Shown piece after piece: positions 1 through 5,307 of a stretch of DNA of 5,307 nucleotides; position 1 is the stretch's first letter; every line of letters begins with the position of its first letter. Both the position numbers and the translations under genes were made by a program. Source of the DNA: Armatimonadota bacterium (lineage in GTDB: Bacteria; Armatimonadota; HRBIN16); the NCBI GenBank assembly GCA_028275265.1, contig JAPWUZ010000191.1, forward strand, positions 1-5,307, written 5' to 3'. Below the pieces are notes generated by a model that made no database searches, was not told the origin of the DNA, and saw only the letters and a list, made by a program, of their open reading frames with translations.

Positions 1-7
1 TCCTCGC

Positions 8-12
8 GAGGA
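8..12 (+). promoter_or_regulatory. Ribosome binding site of the glycosyltransferase gene
   Basis: GAGGA lies 7 bases before the ATG at 20 and supports that start. It forms the right arm of a perfect 12-base palindrome (1-12), so the site could be partly paired in the mRNA, although the possible stem is only about 4 bp. Confidence 0.7.
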
Positions 13-19
13 AGAAGCG

Positions 20-1159
20 ATGCGCGTATTGCTCTTCTCGAAAGCTGCCGTCCGCGCTGTTTACCACAGACAGTACGAGCATATTGCCGATCAGCCTGCG
101 GTGGAGGAACTGGCGGTAGTGGTTCCTCCGTACTGGAATGAGCCACACATCGGACGGCTGGCGCTGGAAGAGGTTCGCCCACGCAACTACAGGCTTGAGG
201 TGACCCCCCTGCGCTGGAACGGACACTACCATCTTTACTATGCCCCACTACTGCCTCGCCTGATTCGCAAATTTCGTCCTGACCTGGTGCACATCGACGA
301 AGAAGTGTATAATTGTGCCACCTTCCACGCAATGATGGCGGCACGTCGCATCGCAGCGGACACCGTGGCTTTCTGCTGGCAGAATATCTATCGCCGTTAT
401 CCTCCACCCTTCTGCTGGTTTGAGAAGACGCTTGCCAGGGTACTGAGCGGCGTGATTGCGGGGAACGCCGAAGCCGCTCGCGTATTACAGCGCAAGGGCT
501 TCCGCATCCCGATAGCGATCATCCCGCAGTACGGGGTGGATACCGCAAAATTCGCGCCCGGCATTTGCCCCGCCCCGCCACCGTTTCGGGTGGGTTATCT
601 GGGAAGGCTGGTTCCCGCGAAAGGGATAGATGTGCTGCTGGAAAGCTTGCGATACTGCCCCGATAACTGCGAGGTATGGATCGCCGGAGAGGGAGAAGCC
701 TCTGTATGGAAAGCGCAGGCAGAGAGGCTCGGCATCGCCCACCGCGTACACTGGGTGGGAGCCGTCCCTTCCAAACAGGTGGCCGACTTCTTGCGAACAC
801 TGCACTGTTTGGTACTGCCATCCCGCACCACACCGCGCTGGAAAGAACAGTTCGGCAGGGTGCTGGTGGAGGCGATGGCGTGCGGTGTGCCCGTCATCGG
901 TTCCGACAGCGGTGAGATACCCCGCGTCATCGGGGAAGCCGGATTTGTGTTTCCAGAAGGAGATGCCCACCAGCTGGCGCAACATATCCGTCTGCTCTCG
1001 GAGCAGACCGATACCTGGAAGGCGCTATCCTGCGCGGCGAGAGAGCGTGCCGTACAGCATTTCAGCATGGAAAAGGTGGCAGTGCAGTATGTGGCATTCT
1101 GGGAGTCGGTGTGTAGCACCCCTCGCAAACCGTTGACTTCACCCGACACCAACGGGTAA
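20..1159 (+). CDS. Family 4 (GT-B fold) glycosyltransferase
   Basis: Predicted cytoplasmic or membrane-peripheral glycosyltransferase of 379 residues, moving a sugar from an activated (probably nucleotide) donor to an unknown acceptor. The N-terminal acceptor-side half (about 1-185) is divergent. The C-terminal donor-side half is clearly GT4-like: GYLGRLVPAKG at 192-202 supplies the phosphate-contacting Arg196 and Lys201, IAGEGE lies at 221-226, and EQFGRVLVEAMACGVPVIGS at 276-295 contains the EX7E pair Glu276/Glu284. IPQYGVD at 168-174 is the usual linker motif. Length is normal for the family, and I see no signal peptide or transmembrane segment. The ATG at 20 is supported by GAGGA at 8-12 with a 7-base spacer. 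folE2 follows after 20 bases, suggesting cotranscription. The family assignment is firm. Donor and acceptor cannot be read from the sequence; lipid or cell-surface polysaccharide synthesis is only the common role of such enzymes. Confidence 0.93.
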   Translation: MRVLLFSKAAVRAVYHRQYEHIADQPAVEELAVVVPPYWNEPHIGRLALEEVRPRNYRLEVTPLRWNGHYHLYYAPLLPRLIRKFRPDLVHIDEEVYNCATFHAMMAARRIAADTVAFCWQNIYRRYPPPFCWFEKTLARVLSGVIAGNAEAARVLQRKGFRIPIAIIPQYGVDTAKFAPGICPAPPPFRVGYLGRLVPAKGIDVLLESLRYCPDNCEVWIAGEGEASVWKAQAERLGIAHRVHWVGAVPSKQVADFLRTLHCLVLPSRTTPRWKEQFGRVLVEAMACGVPVIGSDSGEIPRVIGEAGFVFPEGDAHQLAQHIRLLSEQTDTWKALSCAARERAVQHFSMEKVAVQYVAFWESVCSTPRKPLTSPDTNG

Positions 1160-1162
1160 TCT

Positions 1163-1169
1163 AGGGAAG
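1163..1169 (+). promoter_or_regulatory. Ribosome binding site deciding the folE2 TTG start
   Basis: AGGGAAG sits 10 bases before the TTG at 1180 and 19 bases before the next in-frame ATG at 1189, so spacing favours TTG. A weaker GGAG (1185-1188) lies inside the proposed reading frame, 6 bases before the ATG at 1195, and could support a start five codons further in. The choice affects only residues ahead of the conserved FolE2 core. Confidence 0.55.
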
Positions 1170-1179
1170 CAAACCAAAC

Positions 1180-2010
1180 TTGTCGGAGATGGAGATGATA
1201 GAAACCCGATTTGTCGTTTCTCTGCCCGATGTAGCGAATCAGGAAGACCGTCGGCAGGTACCCATTCCCCGGGTGGGCGTGCGCGGAGTACAACTGCCGG
1301 TGCAGATTGCCAGTGAGAAGAACGTCTTTCACACCGTCGCTTCGGTGGACTTCGCGGTGTCGCTGCAGCATAACAAGAAGGGTACGCACATGAGCCGGTT
1401 GATGCAGATCCTGGACGAGACGGCTCAGTATCCCCTCACTCTGCACGAGCTGCAGCAGATGCTGGACCGCGCCCGGAACATGCTGGACGCCGATCGCGCG
1501 GAGGTCACCATGCGATTTAAGTATTTCCTGCGCAAACGTGCTCCCATCACAGGTGCAACAGGCTGGCTGGATGCCGATGTCGAGTGGACGGTGACTCTGG
1601 ACAACGGCAGCGTGACACGGCTGGTGAGGGTGAACATGCCGGTGAAATCGCTGTGTCCCTGCAGCAAACAGATTGCCCTCTACGGTGCGCATAACCAACG
1701 TGCCTACATCCGCGTCGAGCTCGAGCTGTTACCTTCTACCCGCGACTTAGATATGGAAGAGCTTTGCACCCTTCTGGAGGAACAGGGAAGCAGTCCGTTG
1801 TATCCTGTACTGAAACGACCCGATGAGAAATACGTCACGGAATCCGCGTACGATAATGCCAAATTCGTGGAGGACATGCTGCGCGACTCGGTACTGGCGT
1901 TGAGGCAGCTACCGGGCATACGGCGGTTCAAGGTGGAATGCGAATCGGTAGAATCCATACACAACCACAACGCCTTCGCCGCGACGGAGGAGTGGCTTTC
2001 ACCCTTGTAA
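1180..2010 (+). CDS. folE2: GTP cyclohydrolase IB (FolE2 type)
   Basis: Cytoplasmic enzyme converting GTP to 7,8-dihydroneopterin triphosphate plus formate, the first step of tetrahydrofolate synthesis and also the entry to queuosine precursors. The 276-residue product shows the family's conserved blocks in order: LPDVANQED (15-23), IPRVGVRGVQLPVQI (29-43), KGTHMSR (67-73), SLCPCSKQIALYGAHNQR (157-174), the AKFVEDMLRDSV region (227-238) and ESIHNHNAFA (258-267). Cys159 of CPC and His171 of GAHNQR match the family's metal-site residues. His261/His263 are the conserved C-terminal histidines. All key motifs are intact, so the enzyme should be active. FolE2 differs from classical FolE in not depending strictly on zinc, and in some bacteria it is induced by zinc limitation; I see no Zur-like operator here. 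The start is probably TTG at 1180 (ATG at 1189 or 1195 are alternatives). The 3' end overlaps the next gene by 73 bases. Identification is very secure. Confidence 0.97.
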   Translation: MSEMEMIETRFVVSLPDVANQEDRRQVPIPRVGVRGVQLPVQIASEKNVFHTVASVDFAVSLQHNKKGTHMSRLMQILDETAQYPLTLHELQQMLDRARNMLDADRAEVTMRFKYFLRKRAPITGATGWLDADVEWTVTLDNGSVTRLVRVNMPVKSLCPCSKQIALYGAHNQRAYIRVELELLPSTRDLDMEELCTLLEEQGSSPLYPVLKRPDEKYVTESAYDNAKFVEDMLRDSVLALRQLPGIRRFKVECESVESIHNHNAFAATEEWLSPL

Positions 2011-3149
2011 TCATGCTTCTGGCTGCCGTCGTTGGGGGAGCAGGTGCAGATACCGCGCAACCTTCTCCCCCATCTATACTGGCCTCGCCCCAGCCCGCTG
2101 GGTTCGAGAGCTTGACGCTCCAGCCCCTTGCTGCAAACACCGCATCCATCATGCTCACCCCGCACTGGAACCAGCAAAAGATTTCCCAGACCGACCCCAG
2201 GTATGGCTGGCAGTTCACCGTCGCCTGCTACGGCTATCTCCGCACCGAGCATCTGAGCCAGCCGGAGATGCGCTTTCGCGTATACGCCCAGCAGAGCGAA
2301 GACCTGCCCACCGTCCAGAAGGTGTGTCGCCTGCTTCTTCGGCTTCAGGAAATTGCCTGGATGAAGCTGCGTCTTCAGGTGAACCTGCAGGGCGAACGTG
2401 TGCTCAACGTCTGGCTGTGCCGACAGGGCAACTCCGGAGGCGAACAGTGGCGAAACAACCTCTATGTCTATTCCATCCAGGAAATTCAAGAACCGCTGGA
2501 ATGGCTGCGTGAGGTGGCACACGAGTTCTCACACGCTCTGTTCCCCGGTATCACGGGCTACACGGCACCTGAACCATGGGCGAATGGCTACATTGGCGAA
2601 CGGCTCTTCATGACATGGGTGGAACCTCTTTTGCAAAGCGGCAAAATCTTGCCTGAGGATGTGTGCAGAACCTCTGTCGCGGATGTGCGCCAATTCGTGA
2701 ATCAACGATGTTTACCCCTGCGCCATATCTGGTCAAATGGCGGTTTTCCCGAAAATGACTTTAGACGAACGGATGCCGCCGGGATGGGGACGCTCATCGG
2801 GCTGGTGCTGTACATCGACGGCGTGTACGGCAGTTCCATGCTTCGGGCGTCCTTTGCGCGCCTGGCTGAGCCACAACCCGCTGCACTGTGGAGGGCGTTT
2901 ACTGAAGCCGTCACCGAATCAGATGAGGTGCAAATCACGCCATCTGGTGCCAAGACACAGATATGGCTTCCCGCAGGGCAATGGCGTGTCGAGACGGAGG
3001 ACAGGAGGGCATCGTTACAGCAGGGTAAAGCCAGCTGGCAGGTATCGCAACCCGTCTGGCGATTGCCCCGAAGCGGCTGGTACCTGCTGCAAAGCAACTC
3101 TCTGCTACGCCTCATGAAGCAGTCAGGCTCTTCGCCAGCGCGACAGTAG
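1938..3149 (+). CDS. Putative secreted HEXXH zinc metallopeptidase-like protein
   Basis: Exported protein of 403 residues that I cannot place in a named family. Residues 1-37 form a typical signal peptide: an arginine-rich start, a hydrophobic stretch at about 19-33, and an AGA cleavage site before Asp38. No later transmembrane segment or lipobox is evident. HEFSH at 195-199, at the end of a predicted helix, fits the HEXXH zinc-peptidase pattern; Glu221 in GYIGERL, 22 residues after the second His, could be the third ligand as in gluzincins, with Glu212 as an alternative. The C-terminal part (about 335-390) is rich in alternating hydrophobic residues with GQWRV and SGWYLLQ, suggesting a small beta domain. 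The ATG at 1938 lies inside folE2 and has AAGGTGG just upstream; it keeps the full positively charged signal peptide. GTG at 1992 and ATG at 2013 would shorten it and have poorly spaced ribosome sites. That this is a real gene is well supported; peptidase activity is inferred from the motif only. Confidence 0.78.
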   Translation: MRIGRIHTQPQRLRRDGGVAFTLVIMLLAAVVGGAGADTAQPSPPSILASPQPAGFESLTLQPLAANTASIMLTPHWNQQKISQTDPRYGWQFTVACYGYLRTEHLSQPEMRFRVYAQQSEDLPTVQKVCRLLLRLQEIAWMKLRLQVNLQGERVLNVWLCRQGNSGGEQWRNNLYVYSIQEIQEPLEWLREVAHEFSHALFPGITGYTAPEPWANGYIGERLFMTWVEPLLQSGKILPEDVCRTSVADVRQFVNQRCLPLRHIWSNGGFPENDFRRTDAAGMGTLIGLVLYIDGVYGSSMLRASFARLAEPQPAALWRAFTEAVTESDEVQITPSGAKTQIWLPAGQWRVETEDRRASLQQGKASWQVSQPVWRLPRSGWYLLQSNSLLRLMKQSGSSPARQ

Positions 3150-3162
3150 CCCCCGCGATGAG

Positions 3163-3210
3163 CCGTTAACCGTTGTAAAGCTTAGCGCCCCGGCTGACCG
3201 GGATTAACGG
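3163..3210. repeat. Nested inverted repeat at the convergent gene junction
   Basis: CCGTTAA (3163-3169) is the inverse complement of TTAACGG (3204-3210). Inside lies a perfect 5-bp stem, CCCGG (3189-3193) with CCGGG (3198-3202), closed by a four-base loop. The structure straddles the stop codon of the minus-strand gene and lies just past the stop of the plus-strand gene. Neither strand shows the T-rich tail expected of an intrinsic terminator, so a transcription-ending role is only a possibility. Confidence 0.3.
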
Positions 3211-4714
3211 GTGGGGGCGTGCTGACCGGCGGAGTGGCAGTGACCGTGACCTTCACGCTTTTGGTCACCACATCTCCGGCATCGTTGGTCGCGGTGAGCG
3301 TGTAGGTGGTATCTTGTGTCGGCGAGACAGCGGTCTCTCCCTGTGCAGGCACCTCACCTATCCCGTTGTCGATGATGACACGGGAGGCGGCCTGAACCCG
3401 CCACTTCAGGGTGGCGTTACTACCGGCAGTGATGACGGACGGCTCTACCTTGAACTCCAGCACCTCCAGTGCATTGGGGTCGCGTACCTTCACGGTGAGT
3501 TTCTTTTCCACCTTGCGCCCGGCAGTGTTAATGGCAACCAGTGTGTAGGTCGTTGTCACCGCAGGTGTGTCACGCACGGAGGTGAGCAGCGGGTCCAGCT
3601 CTCCAATAGGGCTGAGCAGCAGCTTCGTCGCATTTTGCACCTGCCAGCTGAGCGTCACCGGCTCGCCTTTGGTCACCTGCGCTGGCTCCGCTTTGAAAGA
3701 GACTATTGCTGGCGGTGGCGGCTCTGGCGCAGGTTGAACGGTCAGCACCACCTCTTTTTCGGCGACCCCGCCCCTGCCGCGAGCTACCAGATGATATGTC
3801 GTGGTCTGCGCAGGGAGAACCTGTCGACTGCCAGCGTTCTCCTTCACCACGCCGATGTCGGGAGTAATGCTGATTTCGGATGCGTTTGCCACAAGCCAGC
3901 GAAGCACAGCGGTACCACCCTGCTGGATAACCGGCGGGTCTACGGCAAACTCCAGTATCTCCACGGGCTTGGGACGGGTCAATGCCCACGCGCCCAGCAC
4001 CAGCAGGAGCAAAGCCAGCACACTCAGCGTCACCGGCGAGACCAGTGGACGGGTATGTAACTGGCCCTGCGTATGTACCGCCACATACGCATTGTCCACA
4101 CAACGCGCTGTGACGGTGAAAGAGGCAATCTGGCTGCGACCAATCATGGCGCGATGGGATGGCTCCGCACTCAACACCACCGTCTCCGACGCCCCCGCTT
4201 GCAGTGTCAGCACCTCACGTTCGAAGGTATAGACCCCTACGTCGTCGGAGTCGCTGGCATACAGCCTTACATCCAGCGGGGTATTGCCCAGGTTGTGAAC
4301 GGTGACCTCGAACTCAGTAACGGGTTTCCAGTAGGTACACACACCGCGACGCGGATACAGCTCTACCGACAGGGCGGCAAACGGCTCTACCTGCAACGTC
4401 ACAGGCGCGACGGCGGTATTGCCTGTCTCCAGCGAACGCGCTCGCACCACGAAGGGATATGCCCCTGCGGTGCTTTCACTGCGCCTTGGTATCTTAAGCA
4501 GTATCTTCTCACTGCCTCGCGAACGCGGTCCCAGTGTGATAGTGGGAACGGGTATCGCTACCCACTCGTAGTCCAGCCCTTCCACCTCCAGACCGATGGT
4601 ATCGGGCTGGTCCGAGGTGTTCACGAGTTCTACTTGCAGCTGTGCAGTGCCACCCGGTTCTATTTTTATCTCGTCGTGCGAGAGCTTGATTTCTATCGTG
4701 GTGCTGGCAGGCAT
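3182..4714 (-). CDS. Membrane-anchored multi-domain Ig-like repeat protein
   Basis: Protein of 510 residues with no catalytic motif; function unknown. Two beta-sandwich domains resembling CARDB/NEW3-type Ig folds come first (about 2-112, with the pattern I.PGG.AQLQV.L.NTS, and about 114-222, with VTVHNLGNTPLDVRL). A single hydrophobic helix follows (about 226-246, VTLSVLALLLLVLGAW), then three Ig-like repeats (about 250-327, 335-410, 415-493) and a proline-rich tail. It recalls COG1470-like and actinobacterial proteins loosely annotated as 'hydrolytic protein', a name not supported by any active site here. There is no N-terminal signal peptide, so the N-terminal pair may be cytoplasmic and the repeats outside, but charges flanking the helix are ambiguous. 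The ATG at 4714 is preferred over the GTG at 4723 because AGGAG (4727-4723) lies 8 bases before the ATG and overlaps the GTG. A promoter directly upstream suggests its own transcription. A structural, scaffold or binding role is the likeliest. Confidence 0.9.
   Translation of the reverse strand: MPASTTIEIKLSHDEIKIEPGGTAQLQVELVNTSDQPDTIGLEVEGLDYEWVAIPVPTITLGPRSRGSEKILLKIPRRSESTAGAYPFVVRARSLETGNTAVAPVTLQVEPFAALSVELYPRRGVCTYWKPVTEFEVTVHNLGNTPLDVRLYASDSDDVGVYTFEREVLTLQAGASETVVLSAEPSHRAMIGRSQIASFTVTARCVDNAYVAVHTQGQLHTRPLVSPVTLSVLALLLLVLGAWALTRPKPVEILEFAVDPPVIQQGGTAVLRWLVANASEISITPDIGVVKENAGSRQVLPAQTTTYHLVARGRGGVAEKEVVLTVQPAPEPPPPAIVSFKAEPAQVTKGEPVTLSWQVQNATKLLLSPIGELDPLLTSVRDTPAVTTTYTLVAINTAGRKVEKKLTVKVRDPNALEVLEFKVEPSVITAGSNATLKWRVQAASRVIIDNGIGEVPAQGETAVSPTQDTTYTLTATNDAGDVVTKSVKVTVTATPPVSTPPPVNPGQPGR
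3236..3967 (-). repeat. Three tandem Ig-like repeat units within the membrane protein gene
   Basis: The unit, about 76-80 residues, is encoded at 3967-3734, 3712-3485 and 3472-3236. Each starts with an F.VEP..I..G pattern and continues with LKW or LSW followed by QV..A. Each ends with P..TTTYTL.A.N.AG and an alternating valine strand (K.V.VTV). The repeats have clearly diverged at protein level, with no long identical DNA stretch visible, so the duplication is old. Linkers contain prolines, notably the PAPEPPPP stretch between units one and two, which suggests an extended stalk. Confidence 0.85.
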
Positions 4715-4722
4715 AAAGGCCA

Positions 4723-4727
4723 CTCCT
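4723..4727 (-). promoter_or_regulatory. Ribosome binding site deciding the ATG at 4714
   Basis: On the minus strand AGGAG occupies 4727-4723, with an 8-base spacer to the ATG at 4714. The last G of this site is the first base of the alternative GTG start at 4723, which would leave that start with no spacer. This makes the shorter protein, beginning MPASTT, much more likely. Confidence 0.8.
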
Positions 4728-4805
4728 CAAGTGCTGAGATCAGCGAAAAGACAGAAAACAACAGCAGGACGTCGCATCGATTGTCATGGACTGCCCTCCA
4801 CCGCA

Positions 4806-4834
4806 ATTATACGAGACTGCAAGCCAAAAATCAA
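4806..4834 (-). promoter_or_regulatory. Sigma-70-type promoter for the Ig-repeat gene
   Basis: Read on the minus strand, TTGATT (4834-4829) is followed after exactly 17 bases by a perfect TATAAT (4811-4806). The -35 box matches consensus at four of six positions and the -10 at all six. Transcription would start near 4799 and give a leader of about 85 bases before the ATG at 4714. The -35 box begins 5 bases after the stop codon of the upstream membrane protein gene. The leader contains a short imperfect palindrome, GCTGA-TC-TCAGC (4744-4733), shortly before the ribosome binding site. The evidence is sequence match and ideal spacing only. Confidence 0.75.
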
Positions 4835-4839
4835 GGAGC

Positions 4840-5307
4840 TCAGTAGCCCACAGGCAACGAGAATCCCCCTGCTCCGCGAGAGTGGAGCAGCGCGTCCACC
4901 ACCGTGTGCAGTGCTCCTGTGCCGGCGAACATCATGATTCCCAGTGCCACACCCAGCGCTACCGCCACGCTATACCAGCCCTTGCCCCCCGCCCTCCTGC
5001 CGAAACCAGCAGCGGCGATTGGAGCGAAAGGAAAGCCGAGCAGATAGAAAAACGCGCTCACCTGGTTCAATACCTTGAACGGTACCGCCAGCAGATAAAT
5101 CGGCAGGCAGAAGAGAAAGGTAACCCAAGCCGTGTACACTGTGAGCAACACCGAAGCGACCATCATTGCTGCCAGCGGGCGCGACTGCAGCGAAGGCAAA
5201 GCAAAGACCCGTTCGGGAATGTTTGTGACGGCCACCGGAGGCTCGACTCCTGACACAGGCTGCAACCCACGCCGGCTTAACTCGTCCAGAATCGCGCGGT
5301 ATCGCTC
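4840..5307 (-). CDS. Polytopic membrane protein, 5' end outside the window (partial)
   Basis: The last 155 residues of an unrecognised integral membrane protein. The frame stays open to the window edge, reading ERYRAILDELSRRG before a TTG at 5265 that could otherwise be taken as the start. That TTG has no ribosome binding site, and the upstream residues look like an ordinary charged amphipathic helix, so the gene very probably begins beyond 5307. After a soluble stretch (visible residues 1-44) come about three hydrophobic segments: 45-67, a long one at about 68-102 that may be a hairpin or two helices, and 111-132, with a basic loop GRRAGGKG (103-110) likely facing the cytoplasm. The stop is TGA at 4842-4840. 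The promoter of the next gene begins almost at once, so the two minus-strand genes are neighbours that may also be partly cotranscribed. No functional motif is recognised. Confidence 0.8.
   Translation of the reverse strand, partial: ERYRAILDELSRRGLQPVSGVEPPVAVTNIPERVFALPSLQSRPLAAMMVASVLLTVYTAWVTFLFCLPIYLLAVPFKVLNQVSAFFYLLGFPFAPIAAAGFGRRAGGKGWYSVAVALGVALGIMMFAGTGALHTVVDALLHSRGAGGFSLPVGY

Noticed and set aside
308..313. A perfect TATAAT on the plus strand inside the glycosyltransferase gene
   Set aside because: The bases 17 upstream (TGGTGC) do not resemble a -35 box, there is no extended -10 TG, and no gene starts nearby.
595..1698. A 367-codon open frame on the minus strand spanning the glycosyltransferase and folE2
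   Set aside because: It lies antisense to two genes with unmistakable family motifs, crosses their boundary, and its translation (rich in His, Gln, Ser and Cys) has no domain pattern. It is a shadow of GC-rich coding DNA.
1704..2522. A 272-codon open frame on the minus strand across the folE2/HEXXH gene junction
   Set aside because: It is antisense to the conserved FolE2 C-terminus and to the signal-peptide gene, with no motifs and no convincing ribosome site.
3189..3202. The CCCGG-CTGA-CCGGG hairpin as a classical intrinsic terminator
   Set aside because: The stem is only 5 bp and neither strand has a T-tract after it; it is kept only as part of a weak nested inverted repeat.
3314..4060. 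A 248-codon plus-strand frame opposite the Ig-repeat gene
   Set aside because: Its translation is Arg/His/Gln/Cys-rich and without domain structure, whereas the minus strand shows three clear repeats and a transmembrane helix.
4733..4744. GCTGAGATCAGC imperfect palindrome in the leader of the Ig-repeat gene as a defined operator or riboswitch element
   Set aside because: It is short, with a two-base centre, and could arise by chance; no known regulator site or riboswitch fold is recognised.
4073..4846. A 257-codon plus-strand frame covering the 5' part of the Ig-repeat gene and the promoter gap
   Set aside because: It runs antisense through the N-terminal beta domains and across the intergenic promoter, and its translation shows no recognisable protein features.

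Overview
The window looks like ordinary chromosomal DNA from a GC-rich bacterium. It carries five protein-coding genes and no recognisable rRNA, tRNA, CRISPR array, insertion sequence or phage module. A near-consensus sigma-70-type promoter, Shine-Dalgarno sites and a bacterial FolE2 point to Bacteria. The mix of a long Ig-repeat membrane protein, a secreted HEXXH protein and non-ATG starts would fit a poorly sampled phylum such as Armatimonadota or Chloroflexota, but that placement is only a guess.

Left half, plus strand (20-3149): three closely spaced genes that look like one transcription unit. First is a GT-B-fold family 4 glycosyltransferase (20-1159). Twenty bases later comes folE2 (1180-2010), a GTP cyclohydrolase of the IB type that opens the folate pathway, probably starting at TTG. 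Its 3' end overlaps the third gene (1938-3149) by 73 bases. That gene encodes a protein with a signal peptide and an HEFSH zinc-binding motif, so it is a candidate secreted or envelope metallopeptidase that I cannot assign to a named family. The three products share no obvious pathway; the linkage may simply be transcriptional.

Right half, minus strand (5307-3182): a polytopic membrane protein whose 5' end lies beyond the window (4840-5307, partial), then a 125-base gap with a near-consensus promoter, then a 510-residue membrane-anchored protein built from beta-sandwich domains (3182-4714). That protein has two CARDB/NEW3-like domains, one transmembrane helix in the middle, three Ig-like repeats and a proline-rich tail. 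Its start is best placed at the ATG at 4714, because the strong AGGAG site overlaps the longer GTG alternative.

The two halves converge, with only 32 bases between stop codons (3149 and 3182). No classical terminator is visible there, only a weak nested inverted repeat. No clearly new system is evident. The most useful leads are the unassigned HEXXH protein, the signal-peptide/FolE2 overlap, and the membrane topology of the Ig-repeat protein.
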